Part shown: positions 1 to 7,955 of the stretch, piece after piece | Numbering within the stretch: the stretch's first letter is position 1 | Layout of the letters: the number at the start of each line of letters is the position of its first letter | The notes under the pieces: generated by a model | What the model saw: the letters and a program-made list of their open reading frames with translations, nothing else | What the model was told of the DNA's origin: nothing | Database searches by the model: none | Source of the DNA: Hymenobacter sp. DG25A | Lineage (GTDB): Bacteria > Bacteroidota > Bacteroidia > Cytophagales > Hymenobacteraceae | NCBI RefSeq assembly: GCF_001280305.1 | Contig: NZ_CP012623.1 | Coordinates: forward strand, 3,100,001-3,164,000 | DNA: 64,000 nt | Reading direction: 5' to 3' | Made by a program: the position numbers and the translations under genes

Positions 1-360
1 GGCTACCCCCGCGAGGATGTGGTGTTTGGCGAAGGCTCGCTGAGTGCCCGCTCCGGCTTTGAAGGCGACACGGGCTTCTATCAGATTTCTATTCCGGTAA
101 ACCCGGGCAACAGCGGCGGCCCGGTGCTGGATGACCGGGGCAACCTGATTGGCATCATCAGCGGCAAGCAGATGGATGTGCAGAGTGCCGCCTTTGCTAC
201 CAAGTCCTCTTATCTGATGCGGCTGGTCGACTCACTTTCGGCGGCCAGTTCCGGGCCTACCTACAACATGCCGCGCACCAACCAGCTGGCCGGCGCCTCG
301 CGGGCACAGCAGGTGCGCAAGCTGCAGGACTACGTGTTTGTAGTGAAAGTTTACGAATAG
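1..360 (+). CDS. Trypsin-like serine protease, C-terminal part (cut by window edge)
   Basis: The reading frame is open from base 1, so the N-terminus lies outside the window; 119 residues are visible. The fragment carries GNSGGP at visible residues 36-41, the motif around the nucleophilic serine of S1-type (HtrA/DegP-like) peptidases. It is followed by the usual hydrophobic strand LIGIISGK. The His and Asp of the triad must lie upstream and cannot be checked. No PDZ domain follows: the protein ends about 80 residues after the serine, so this is a trypsin-domain-only or C-terminally short form. Chymotrypsin-fold peptidases of this kind act in the periplasm or at the surface, but no signal peptide can be seen here. 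A strong terminator follows 20 bases after the stop. Confidence 0.75.
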   Translation, partial: GYPREDVVFGEGSLSARSGFEGDTGFYQISIPVNPGNSGGPVLDDRGNLIGIISGKQMDVQSAAFATKSSYLMRLVDSLSAASSGPTYNMPRTNQLAGASRAQQVRKLQDYVFVVKVYE

Positions 361-380
361 ACTCTCTCTCCCTATTTCCT

Positions 381-416
381 AAAAAGGCCTGTTCCTCGCG
401 GACAGGCCTTTTTTTA
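381..416 (+). terminator. Rho-independent terminator after the protease gene
   Basis: Stem AAAGGCCTGT / ACAGGCCTTT with a short loop, followed by a run of T. It starts about 20 bases after the protease stop codon. Confidence 0.85.
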
Positions 417-521
417 TTCCCGGGCAGCCTTTACGCGGGGTTTTGCGTACACAGCCTCGCGGCTTTCCGCAGCATGCCTAACCCCCATATCGTCTATCTA
501 CCTCTCTTCATTCCAAACACC

Positions 522-815
522 ATGAGCACTGAGCTGGATCAAAACCTGGAAAAAATTCTGCCCGAAGACATTGCCCGCACTTTTGAGAGTGCCTACCATG
601 TATTTACGGGCAACAATGATCATATCGAAGACCTATTGAAGCATGGTGGCGCGCTGCTGCGCAAAGCCAGCCACCGGTTCACTACTACCCAGCTAATTAT
701 CGGTATTTCGGTGCTAGCGGTGGGTGCCGTGCTGCTGACGCAGCGCGTGGCAGAAGCCATTGAAGACAGCTCCGACGACGAGCCCAAAAAGAAGGCTCCC
801 CGCCAGATTGGCTAA
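522..815 (+). CDS. Small single-pass membrane protein, unknown
   Basis: 97 residues if read from the ATG at 522; an in-frame ATG at 474 would add 16 unremarkable residues and is less likely. The first 55 residues are mixed and probably helical. Residues 57-73 form one hydrophobic segment (TQLIIGISVLAVGAVLL). The tail after residue 80 is strongly charged, with an acidic patch (EDSSDDE) followed by KKK. This layout fits a small inner-membrane anchor protein with a charged cytoplasmic tail. I do not recognise the family. The gene stands alone between two terminators, so it is probably transcribed by itself. Confidence 0.65.
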   Translation: MSTELDQNLEKILPEDIARTFESAYHVFTGNNDHIEDLLKHGGALLRKASHRFTTTQLIIGISVLAVGAVLLTQRVAEAIEDSSDDEPKKKAPRQIG

Positions 816-847
816 ATAATTTCTTCCCTTTTTCAGGGAATAAGCAG

Positions 848-903
848 GCCCGCCTGCGCTCCTACTTTCTTAAAGGGAAGTGGTAGCGCAGGCGGGCTTT
901 TTA
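848..903 (+). terminator. Rho-independent terminator after the small membrane protein
   Basis: Arms GCCCGCCTGCGCT (848-860) and AGCGCAGGCGGGC (885-897) pair perfectly around a 24-base loop, and a T run follows. Confidence 0.85.
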
Positions 904-951
904 GTGGGTTTTTGCCGTTTAATCGAATTATTATATCATAATTAACATTTT

Positions 952-983
952 TTTGCATTATACCAGAAATAGCCTTTACTTTG
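952..983 (+). promoter_or_regulatory. Bacteroidetes-type promoter for the 1030 gene
   Basis: TTTG at 952-955 and TTACTTTG at 976-983 resemble the -33 TTTG / -7 TAnnTTTG pattern of Bacteroidetes sigma-ABfr promoters, with suitable spacing (20-21 bases). The -7 box differs from consensus at one position. It lies in an AT-rich stretch that stands out from its surroundings, 46 bases before the start codon. Confidence 0.5.
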
Positions 984-1029
984 ACGCATCAAAAAAATCT
1001 GTTTTTATTCATATAAATTCTTCTTCACT

Positions 1030-1239
1030 ATGAAATCTGCTTTCTACTCGTTGTTGGGAGGTGCCCTGATTGTCCTGCTGTCGGCAGGCGACACCCATGC
1101 CGCCACTGTTTCGGTTGCGTCGCTTTCTACTACTAGTGTAGCTGCCGGTAACAGCAGCTGGGTTTCTAAATCAGAGAAGAAGAAACGCCTGCGCTCCAAT
1201 GCCAAGCGTCTGCGCAAAATGCGCCGTCAGCGTTACTAG
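1030..1239 (+). CDS. Small secreted protein with a strongly basic tail
   Basis: 69 residues. Residues 1-24 read as a signal peptide: Lys at position 2, a hydrophobic core LLGGALIVLLSAG, and a cleavage-like THA-A. About 20 Ser/Thr/Val/Ala-rich residues follow. The last 23 residues (47-69) are very basic, with KKKRLR and a tail RKMRRQRY. The mature product would be about 45 residues and highly cationic. No enzyme motif is present and I do not recognise the family. A promoter-like sequence lies just upstream. The composition could suit binding to DNA, RNA, lipopolysaccharide or an anionic matrix, but nothing in the sequence decides between these. Confidence 0.6.
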   Translation: MKSAFYSLLGGALIVLLSAGDTHAATVSVASLSTTSVAAGNSSWVSKSEKKKRLRSNAKRLRKMRRQRY

Positions 1240-1377
1240 GCTCATCATGCCGCCGGCCCCGCCTGATGGAAAGGCTGGCTGGGTTACGGACAAGATTTTC
1301 CGGGCACTCGGTTCATAGCCGGGGTGCAAGGGCTTAAAATCGGCTTTGTCAGCAACCCAAAGCATACCATCCGGAAG

Positions 1378-1431
1378 GCCGAGTCTGCGTACAAGGGAAC
1401 TTTCCTACGGTACGCAGACCCGGCTTTTTTT
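1378..1431 (+). terminator. Rho-independent terminator
   Basis: GTCTGCGTAC (1383-1392) and GTACGCAGAC (1410-1419) form a perfect stem, extended by CCG/CGG, and a run of T ends at 1431. It lies 140 bases after the small basic protein and directly before the ATG at 1432. Confidence 0.75.
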
Positions 1432-1734
1432 ATGGCATTTGAGATATTATTCCGGGTGGCGCGCAGTATTCATGTACCCGGTCTGGGTCTGCTGGTCCTG
1501 CCTGCAAAACCCAGCGCCGTGTTGCAGCAATTGCCCCTGCACAGTGCGTTGGAAGTATTTATCGGGGATGCGCCGGAGGACCAGTTGCCCATCGCGGCCA
1601 CGGTTGAGGAAGTACAGTTTGCCGGCGACCAGGCGGAGTCGGCACCGGCTATGGTGGTGGGTCTGCTGCTGGAAAGCAGCACGACCACGGCGCTATTGCC
1701 GGGTACGGCGCTGTGGTGGCAGCCTACTAGCTGA
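1432..1734 (+). CDS. Small hypothetical protein, possible beta-barrel fold
   Basis: 100 residues from the ATG at 1432. Hydrophobic and polar residues alternate, with short beta-like segments (HVPGLGLLVLP, ALEVFIGD, QLPIAATVEEVQF). The pattern recalls domain II of EF-Tu-like translation factors, but no specific signature is present, so this is only a resemblance. The ATG directly follows the T run of a terminator, leaving no leader; an earlier in-frame ATG at 1324 would place the hairpin inside the gene. The 3' end overlaps the convergent gene by 8 bases. The reverse strand is also open (1470-1757) but gives a Ser/Ala/Thr-rich sequence without structure. The call is uncertain. Confidence 0.4.
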   Translation: MAFEILFRVARSIHVPGLGLLVLPAKPSAVLQQLPLHSALEVFIGDAPEDQLPIAATVEEVQFAGDQAESAPAMVVGLLLESSTTTALLPGTALWWQPTS

Positions 1735-2131
1735 TGACCGGTTGCCGCTGCAGCCACATGTAGGCCGTAGCCACATCATCAAAGGTGCCCACCACGGGCC
1801 GCATTATTCTTTGCACCGTTTCTTCGGTAGCCAGGCGAGCCTCAAAGTCGCGCGGGTAAACCCAGGCCACGTATTGCAGGCCGGCCCGCTGCATTTCTTC
1901 CAGCCACCAGGCGCCCCACAACGTGAGCTGCACTGTGGTACGCGTGATGTTGGAGTTATCGTTCAGAATTTTGTGACAGGGAAATGCCCGGAGGCTGTCC
2001 AGCATCAGCATGCAGCCCGTCTGCGAGGAATCCTGCGTGTGTTCCCCTTTCCAGTCTGCATACAACCACTGATTTTGGGCATCATACCCAATAGAAATAC
2101 CCGGCGTATCAAGAATAGGAGTTAACTGCAT
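1727..2131 (-). CDS. Hypothetical STAS-like protein
   Basis: 134 residues from the ATG at 2131. The frame stays open upstream to 2338, but that stretch is Cys/Pro/Ser-rich and looks non-coding. The protein begins with a beta-like segment (ISIGYDAQNQWLYADWKG), then a helix-rich middle with NDNSNITRTTVQ and WWLEEMQRAGLQYVAWVYPRD. The alternating pattern and the conserved-looking centre resemble the small STAS/SpoIIAA-like proteins common in Cytophagales, where the role is unknown. There is no signal peptide or membrane segment, so it is probably cytoplasmic. The start is divergent from the pyrophosphatase gene, 221 bases away. Confidence 0.65.
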   Translation of the reverse strand: MQLTPILDTPGISIGYDAQNQWLYADWKGEHTQDSSQTGCMLMLDSLRAFPCHKILNDNSNITRTTVQLTLWGAWWLEEMQRAGLQYVAWVYPRDFEARLATEETVQRIMRPVVGTFDDVATAYMWLQRQPVIS

Positions 2132-2352
2132 AGCAAGGCCTCCCAGGAAAAGTAAAGCACGGGTGACCAAGATAAAAATACACCCGGCCGGGCTAAACTG
2201 GTTTGATGGCCCGCAAAAAATTATTGGAAAAATGAAGGGTGAGCAGGCACTTACTGCCGCCCCGGACATGGCCGCGTGTGGGCTCCTGGCACCTGAACCA
2301 TAACATTGTTCCGGTATTAGGTCGTAGAAGCAGCCCACGCTATTCTCTGCTT

Positions 2353-2877
2353 ATGTTCTCTGCTTTGCACCAGCTGCCCGCGTACGTTGCTAATTCCCGC
2401 ACCCGCATTCATGTGGTGGTAGAAACCCCCAAGGGCAGCCGTAATAAAGTAGCTTTTGATCCTGACTTGGGGGCTTTTAAGCTGAAGGGCGTGCTGCCGG
2501 AAGGCCATAGCTTCCCCTACGATTTCGGTTTTGTGCCCTCCACTAAAGCGGCCGAGGGCGACCCGCTGGATGTTTTGCTGCTGGATGCGCCTACGTTCCC
2601 GGGCTGCGTAGTGGAGGCCCGGCTGATTGGAGCACTGGAAATTGAGCAGCAGGAAGAAGATGGCACCACCCAGCGCAACGACCGGCTGCTGGCCGTAGCC
2701 GCCACGTCCCGCCTGCACAAAATAATTCACAGAATCAGCGACTTACCCAATGAGATGATGCATAAAATTGAGCATTTCTTCCACTCGTATAAAGAAGCCA
2801 AAGGCGGCGAAATCAAGGTTCTGCACCGGGTAGGCGCCAAAAAGGCCCACGCCTCACTGGCGCAGGCCCGGCAATGA
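2353..2877 (+). CDS. ppa: Inorganic pyrophosphatase (family I)
   Basis: 174 residues, a typical family I length. The enzyme hydrolyses pyrophosphate to two phosphates in the cytosol, driving polymer synthesis. The sequence shows the family order: HVVVETPKGSRNK near residues 20-32 (substrate-binding Lys/Arg), SFPYDFGFVPST at 53-64, then EGDPLDVL at 68-75, and RNDRLLAV at 108-115. The usual signature is D-x-D-P-x-D, whose three Asp bind metal. Here the first Asp is Glu68, while Asp70 and Asp73 are kept. Reading starts at the ATG at 2353; the longer frame to 2239 encodes Arg/Pro-rich sequence. The gene appears to be a single transcription unit. The family call is firm; full activity with Glu68 is an inference. 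Confidence 0.88.
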   Translation: MFSALHQLPAYVANSRTRIHVVVETPKGSRNKVAFDPDLGAFKLKGVLPEGHSFPYDFGFVPSTKAAEGDPLDVLLLDAPTFPGCVVEARLIGALEIEQQEEDGTTQRNDRLLAVAATSRLHKIIHRISDLPNEMMHKIEHFFHSYKEAKGGEIKVLHRVGAKKAHASLAQARQ

Positions 2878-2911
2878 TGGGCTTAGGCTGTAGGGAAATT
2901 TTGTAGCCCTC

Positions 2912-4054
2912 TTAGAGCCAAGCATTCTTCCCAAAAGCCGGGCTCACTTTAAAATACATTTTAGGAGTGGGCAGCTCAATAAAGAAAGTAGTTCCCTGAT
3001 TTTCGGCGCTTTCCAGCCAGATATTTCCCTGGTGCAGTTCCACAATGGTCTTGATGATGGACATGCCCAGGCCGGTGGTTTTTTCTCCCCGCAGCCCTGG
3101 GCGGCGGGCCCGGGTGAAGCGCTCGAACAGGCCGGGCTGTAGCTCCGCCGGAATGCCAATGCCCGTATCGACTACCGTAATCAGCACGTGGGCTGGTTCC
3201 TGAATCACGGTCACGCTCAGGTGCCCGCCATCGGGCGTAAACTTCAGCGCATTGCCCAGCAGGTTGTTCATCACCTGCATAAACTTGTTTTCATCAATAT
3301 CAGCGTAGATGCTGGGGTGTGACGTCTCGAAGTAGAAATGATGGCCCGCAGCGTGCTCCCGATGCTGATAGTTTTCCAGCAGGATGCCCATTCGCTCCAC
3401 CAAATCCATGCGCTCCAGGTGCACATCCACGTTGCTGGAATCCAGAAACTCCTGATCTACAAAGTCCCGGATCAGCGTTACGCCTTCCTGGCAGGCCGTG
3501 CGCATCTCGCTAATCATGGCATTGAGGCGAGCATCGTGGAGGGATTCTACTCTCTCGGCAATATAATCGGCCATCTGTTGCGCCAGCACCAGTGGGCTGG
3601 CCAGATCATGCGACAGAATTTCGAGCATGGAGTTTTTCTTGCTCTGGTAGCGGCGGGCTACCTCCAGCACATTGCGCGAGCGGGTAGTGTCGCGCACGTG
3701 ACCGCCAATCAGGAGGCCATCGGCGGCGGCACTGCCCTCGGGCACATAGCCAATAGCCGACATACACAGCCAGCGTAGGGTGCCGTCGGGGTTAATCAGC
3801 CGTATGTTCATGTCCTCCACCAGCCGGCCGGTGGCGGCAAAATCTATGCACTCTGCCAGGTAGGGGCGGTCATCGGGGTGCAGCACGGCCAGCCAGCCGG
3901 GCAGTTCCTCGTTTACTTTATCAATATGGCCGCCCAGTTCCTGCTCGTAGGCAGCACTTACATACAGCACCTGCTTATCGGCAGGACGATAGGAGAAATA
4001 AACCACGGAATCGTGCGCGGCTAAGGAGGCAAACAGGTCGGGAGCAGGAGACAT
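2912..4054 (-). CDS. PAS-domain sensor histidine kinase
   Basis: 380 residues, no membrane segment, so a cytoplasmic sensor. Residues 15-125 form a PAS fold ending in a PAC-like segment (NIRLINPDGTLRWL). The dimerisation/phosphoacceptor helix has SHDLASP with His149. The catalytic ATPase domain shows the N box (NNLLGNALKFTPDGG, 263-277), the G1 box DTGIGIP (296-302), an F box (LFERFTRA) and the G2 box TGLGMSI (327-333). It should autophosphorylate on His149 and pass phosphate to an Asp on a response regulator. No regulator gene is adjacent, so it is an orphan kinase with an unknown partner and signal. It ends convergently with the pyrophosphatase gene. Confidence 0.9.
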   Translation of the reverse strand: MSPAPDLFASLAAHDSVVYFSYRPADKQVLYVSAAYEQELGGHIDKVNEELPGWLAVLHPDDRPYLAECIDFAATGRLVEDMNIRLINPDGTLRWLCMSAIGYVPEGSAAADGLLIGGHVRDTTRSRNVLEVARRYQSKKNSMLEILSHDLASPLVLAQQMADYIAERVESLHDARLNAMISEMRTACQEGVTLIRDFVDQEFLDSSNVDVHLERMDLVERMGILLENYQHREHAAGHHFYFETSHPSIYADIDENKFMQVMNNLLGNALKFTPDGGHLSVTVIQEPAHVLITVVDTGIGIPAELQPGLFERFTRARRPGLRGEKTTGLGMSIIKTIVELHQGNIWLESAENQGTTFFIELPTPKMYFKVSPAFGKNAWL

Positions 4055-4197
4055 GCGCGGAAATACAGGAGCGTTGTTGCCCAGCTATACCGCCCGCACC
4101 CGGGTTTCGTTGCGGAAGGTTAACCCAGGGCTTGGCCTCCTGTCCGGGCGGCGGCTTTGGAAAGGAAGTGGCTTTTCTGCCGAAGGCCGGAAAACAC

Positions 4198-4245
4198 AAA
4201 ACCGGCCCCACGCTCCTGCTATTGAGGAGGTGGGGCCGGTTTTTT
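4198..4245 (-). terminator. Terminator of ettA
   Basis: AACCGGCCCCAC and GTGGGGCCGGTT pair perfectly around an 18-base loop. T tracts can be read on both strands. It lies just beyond the stop codon of the minus-strand ettA gene. Confidence 0.75.
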
Positions 4246-4259
4246 AGGAAAATTCTGTC

Positions 4260-5924
4260 TTACGTGAGTTTTTTATAGCGCACGCGCTTCGGCTCCACGT
4301 CGCCCAGGCGCTTCTTCTTGGCTTCTTCGTAGTCGGAGAAGTTGCCTTCAAACCATACCACCTGCGAGTCGCCTTCAAAAGCCAGAATGTGCGTGGCCAG
4401 ACGGTCGAGGAACCACCGGTCGTGACTGATGATAACGGCGCAGCCAGCAAAGTTCTCCAGGGCATCTTCCAGGGCCCGGATGGCATTCACGTCCAGGTCG
4501 TTGGTGGGTTCGTCGAGTAGCAGCAGGTTGGCGCCTTGCTTAAGGGTAGTAGCCAGGTGCACGCGGTTCCGCTCGCCCCCGGAAAGCATACCCACTTTCT
4601 TTTCCTGGTCGCCGCCGCGGAAGTTGAAGTTGCTCACGTAGGCGCGGGCATTCACGGGGCGCCCGGCCAGCATCATAGTTTCGGTGCCGCCGGAAATGGT
4701 TTCGAACACCGATTTATTGGGGTCCAGGGTATCGTGCTGCTGGTCTACGTAGGCGGTTTGCACCGTGGGGCCTACCACAAACGTGCCGGCATCGGGCTCT
4801 ATCTGGTGCGTGATAAGGCGGAACAACGTGGTTTTACCCGCGCCGTTGGGCCCAATGATGCCCACAATGCCACCTTGGGGCAGGTTGAAGGAAAGGTTTT
4901 CAAACAGGAGCTTGTCGCCGAAGGCTTTGGTGATGCCGTGCGCTTCGATAACCTGGGAACCCAGACGCGGGCCGTCCGGGATGAACAACTCCAGCTTCTG
5001 CTCCTTCTCCTTGGCGTCTTCGTTTATCATTTTATCGTAGCCGGCCAGGCGGGCCTTACTCTTGGCCTGGCGGGCCTTGGGGGCCATGCGCACCCACTCC
5101 AGCTCGCGCTGCAGCGTTTTCTGGCGCTTGCTCTCGGTTTTCTCTTCCTGGGCTAAGCGGTTAGACTTCTGCTCCAGCCAGGAAGAGTAGTTGCCTTTCC
5201 ACGGAATACCCTCGCCGCGGTCCAGCTCCAGAATCCAGCCGGCTACGTTATCCAGGAAGTAGCGGTCGTGGGTCACGGCTATAACGGTGCCTTTGTATTG
5301 CTGCAGGTGCTGCTCCAGCCACAGCACCGACTCGGCGTCCAGGTGGTTGGTAGGTTCGTCCAGCAGCAGCACGTCGGGCTCCTGCAGCAGCAGGCGGCAG
5401 AGGGCCACGCGGCGCTTCTCGCCCCCGGAAAGGTTGCCAATCATGGCCTCGGGGTCGGGGGTGCGCAGGGCATCCATGGCGCGCTCCAGCCGGCTGTCCA
5501 GGTTCCATGCGTCCAGGTGGTCCAGGCGCTCCTGCACGGCGCCCTGGCGCTCCAGCAGCTTGTCAAAGTCCGCGTCTTCGGCCCCAAAGGCTTCGTTGAT
5601 TTCGTCAAACTCCTTCAGCAGGGCTACCGTTTCGGCGGCGCCTTCCTGCACTACTTCCAGTACGGTTTTGTTGGCATCGAGCTGGGGCTCCTGCTCCAGA
5701 TAGCCCACCGAGTAGCCCGGCGACCAGACTACTTCGCCCTGAATCTGCTTGTCGACGCCGGCAATAATTTTCAACAGCGAAGATTTACCCGAGCCGTTCA
5801 GACCGAGTACGCCGATTTTGGCTCCGTAGAAAAACGAGAGGTAAATATTTTTAAGAACCTGTTTCTGCGGCGGGTAGATTTTACTCACGCCGGCCATGGA
5901 AAAAATAATGGTCTGGTCGCTCAT
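4260..5924 (-). CDS. ettA: Energy-dependent translational throttle protein EttA (ABC-F)
   Basis: 554 residues, within one residue of the usual EttA length. ABC-F proteins have two fused ATPase domains and no membrane part; EttA binds the ribosomal E site and gates the first elongation steps according to ATP/ADP ratio. Visible are Walker A GLNGSGKSS at 41-49, the first signature LSGGEKRR, DEPTNHLD, then a charged linker (residues about 240-320) including the sequence around RMAPKARQAKSKARL. The second domain shows GPNGAGKTT, LSGGERNR and DEPTNDLD. The short arm in domain 1 and the PKARQ-type linker fit EttA rather than Uup. The gene stands alone with its own terminator. Confidence 0.93.
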   Translation of the reverse strand: MSDQTIIFSMAGVSKIYPPQKQVLKNIYLSFFYGAKIGVLGLNGSGKSSLLKIIAGVDKQIQGEVVWSPGYSVGYLEQEPQLDANKTVLEVVQEGAAETVALLKEFDEINEAFGAEDADFDKLLERQGAVQERLDHLDAWNLDSRLERAMDALRTPDPEAMIGNLSGGEKRRVALCRLLLQEPDVLLLDEPTNHLDAESVLWLEQHLQQYKGTVIAVTHDRYFLDNVAGWILELDRGEGIPWKGNYSSWLEQKSNRLAQEEKTESKRQKTLQRELEWVRMAPKARQAKSKARLAGYDKMINEDAKEKEQKLELFIPDGPRLGSQVIEAHGITKAFGDKLLFENLSFNLPQGGIVGIIGPNGAGKTTLFRLITHQIEPDAGTFVVGPTVQTAYVDQQHDTLDPNKSVFETISGGTETMMLAGRPVNARAYVSNFNFRGGDQEKKVGMLSGGERNRVHLATTLKQGANLLLLDEPTNDLDVNAIRALEDALENFAGCAVIISHDRWFLDRLATHILAFEGDSQVVWFEGNFSDYEEAKKKRLGDVEPKRVRYKKLT

Positions 5925-6270
5925 GCAGAGAAAGAATTAAAAAATCGTGACGTGGAGAAGGCCCGGTTACCGCCCTCTGGCGGCGCAAGCCCGGCGAAGG
6001 TACACCCGCCGCACCAGCTTACCCACAGGAGTTGAGAAGCTGAGAATAACCGAGTTGGTGGGGGAACCGTAGCCGGAAGAAGTTGCGTATGGCAGTTGTT
6101 GCGGCCATACGGGCTTTCGGGCAGCCAAAGGTAGGCAGCGCAGGGCGGCTTTCCCATGGCTATACTACCGAGCCTGGGTATACCGAAATTGCGCCGCAAG
6201 CCGTACACTTGTAATAATTTGTTTAACCTACCCCGTTCGGCCATCTATTGCCGCTCTCGCTATTCTAAGT
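5925..6270 (+). other. Intergenic region between divergent ettA and the DUF349 gene
   Basis: 346 bases with no gene I can support. A 107-codon minus-strand frame (5921-6244) has no recognisable content and overlaps the ettA start. Near the right end, ATAATTTG at 6214-6221 resembles a -7 element (TAnnTTTG with one mismatch), with TTG at 6189-6191 as a possible -33, about 50 bases before the DUF349 start. No RNA gene or strong hairpin was seen. Confidence 0.5.
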
Positions 6271-7590
6271 ATGGAACCAACTGACCACCTGCTGGCCGAA
6301 GCCCGCCGTTATGGCTACATCCAGGGCGACCAGGTGTGGCTGCACCCGTTCATGGACCTGCCCGCCCGGCAGGTGGGACAGGTGAAAGAATCGGAGGAGG
6401 CGTCTTTGACGTACTTCGCCCAACGTTTCGAAGCCTTCCGCACCAAAGTAGACGACCTGCTCCAGAAGATGGAGGAGGCTGAAAATAAGGGCTCCTTCCT
6501 GATGAAAGCCCTACACCTGAAAGAGCAGGTAGCTGCCTACGACGGCCTGGGCGACTTTGCCAGCCTGCACCGCCGCCTCACCGACGCGGAGGAGAACATC
6601 AAGGTTATGGTGGCCCGCAACCGCGAGAAAAACCTGGCCACCAAGATTAACCTGATCAAGGAAGCAGAGGCCCTGCACGATACCGTAGACTGGCAGGGCG
6701 CCGCCGACACCATCAAGGAGCTGCGTCAGGCCTGGATTAAGACCGGGCCCGTTGAGAAACAGCTCATTGAGGAGCTGGATACCCGCTTTCATGATGCCGT
6801 AGAGGGTTTCTTTGCCAAGCGCAAGCAGTTTCAGGCCGAGAAAAAGGCCATGACCAACCGCGTCTACGACAAATACAAAGAGCTGATTCATAAGTCGGAA
6901 GCCATCAAGAATTCCACGGAGTTTGAGGAAACCACCCGCAAGCTCAAGCAGCTGCAGCTGGACTGGAAAGAAGTGGATGGCTCCCTGCCCCGCAAGCAGG
7001 CCAATGAGCTCTGGACGCGCTTCCGGGCGGCGCACAACCACTTCTTTGAGCGCCTGAAGGAGCACATCAATACCAAGCGCCCCGAGGCCGCCGCTGGCGG
7101 CAACGGCTCCAGCGCCGACGAAAACCTGAACCGCAAGCGGGCTTTGGTAGACGAAGCCGTGGCCTTGCTGGACCGCCCTATGGGCGAGGCCGTGGCCCGC
7201 GCCAAGGAGCTGCAGGCCGCCTGGAAAAAGGTGGGCCCCGTGCGCGGCGAAGAGTCGGACCGGGTGTGGGAGCAGTTTCTGGCTGCCTGCGACAAAGTAT
7301 TTGAGCTCAGCGCTCTGGAGCACTTCGTGCGCAAGCGCCAGGCCAACGGCCTAGATACCAGCAGCACGCCTGAGGAGCAATACAACGTACGGGTGCAGGC
7401 CCTGCGCGATTTTATTAAGTACGACCGCCAGGAGCAGGAAGTGCTTGAAGAGAACCTGGGTAAGCTCAGCGACTCGCCCGGCAACGAAGCCTTCCGCACC
7501 ATGCTACAGGGCAAGATCCGCACGTTCGAAAGAAAAATCCGCACTAAAAACGAGCTAATTGAACTTCTGCGCCAGCGTTTAGTTGCTTAG
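6271..7590 (+). CDS. DUF349 domain protein
   Basis: 439 residues, almost entirely helical and highly charged, with heptad-like spacing typical of coiled coils. Repeated units of about 70 residues contain the DUF349 pattern of a Trp-Lys pair and Gly-Pro followed by a helix ending in a Phe-Phe pair: AWIKTGPVEKQL with FFAKRKQF, LDWKEVDGSLPRKQ with HNHFFERLKEH, and AAWKKVGPVRGEESDRVWEQF. The domain is widespread in bacteria but its biochemical role is not settled. There is no signal peptide, so it is cytoplasmic. The C-terminus (380-435) is another predicted coiled coil (NLGKLSDSPGNEAFRTMLQ). It appears monocistronic. Confidence 0.88.
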   Translation: MEPTDHLLAEARRYGYIQGDQVWLHPFMDLPARQVGQVKESEEASLTYFAQRFEAFRTKVDDLLQKMEEAENKGSFLMKALHLKEQVAAYDGLGDFASLHRRLTDAEENIKVMVARNREKNLATKINLIKEAEALHDTVDWQGAADTIKELRQAWIKTGPVEKQLIEELDTRFHDAVEGFFAKRKQFQAEKKAMTNRVYDKYKELIHKSEAIKNSTEFEETTRKLKQLQLDWKEVDGSLPRKQANELWTRFRAAHNHFFERLKEHINTKRPEAAAGGNGSSADENLNRKRALVDEAVALLDRPMGEAVARAKELQAAWKKVGPVRGEESDRVWEQFLAACDKVFELSALEHFVRKRQANGLDTSSTPEEQYNVRVQALRDFIKYDRQEQEVLEENLGKLSDSPGNEAFRTMLQGKIRTFERKIRTKNELIELLRQRLVA

Positions 7591-7690
7591 TTCAACCTTG
7601 CACACTATTTTACGTTGTGCTCGTTAAGTAATCTGCCGCTGTTATTGGGTTATTTCCTGAGCAGTAGCTAGGTTTTAACTGCCGAACACC

Positions 7691-7698
7691 TACTTTTG
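7691..7698 (+). promoter_or_regulatory. -7 promoter element before the DUF2795-like gene
   Basis: TACTTTTG is an exact match to the Bacteroidetes -7 consensus TAnnTTTG and lies 31 bases before the ATG at 7729. No clear -33 TTTG is present at the right distance, so only this half is supported. Confidence 0.5.
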
Positions 7699-7728
7699 CC
7701 CACCTTTTTTCTGTAGCAACACACGACT

Positions 7729-7950
7729 ATGTACTGGACGCTGGAATTGGCTTCGTATCTGGAAGATGCCCCCTGGCCCGCCACCAAGGACGAATTGATT
7801 GACTATTCTATCCGCTCGGGCGCTCCGATGGAGGTTGTAGAAAACCTGCAGGCTCTGGAAGACGATGGTCAGCCTTACGAGAATATTGAAGAAGTTTGGC
7901 CGGACTACCCGACCAAAGAAGACTTCATGTTCAACGAAGACGAGTATTAA
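7729..7950 (+). CDS. Small acidic DUF2795-like protein
   Basis: 73 residues. The order W-T-L-E-L-A-S-Y-L-E-D-A-P-W-P-A-T-K-D-E-L followed by a helical segment (EVVENLQALEDD) matches the layout of DUF2795 proteins, small single-domain proteins common in Bacteroidetes and of unknown role. The C-terminus is very acidic and ends in FNEDEY. It has no signal peptide or membrane segment. A consensus -7 element lies just upstream. The gene is separated from the following ABC ATPase only by an inverted repeat, so the two might be cotranscribed, but the repeat could also break the unit. Confidence 0.82.
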   Translation: MYWTLELASYLEDAPWPATKDELIDYSIRSGAPMEVVENLQALEDDGQPYENIEEVWPDYPTKEDFMFNEDEY

Positions 7951-7955
7951 GGAAT

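Noticed and set aside
1346-2125. 259-codon plus-strand frame overlapping the 1432 and 1727 genes
   Set aside because: Arg/Cys/Trp-rich translation with no structure; it crosses a terminator hairpin and two more plausible genes.
5921-6244. 107-codon minus-strand frame upstream of ettA
   Set aside because: It overlaps the ettA start by a few bases and shows no domain, signal peptide or coding-like composition.
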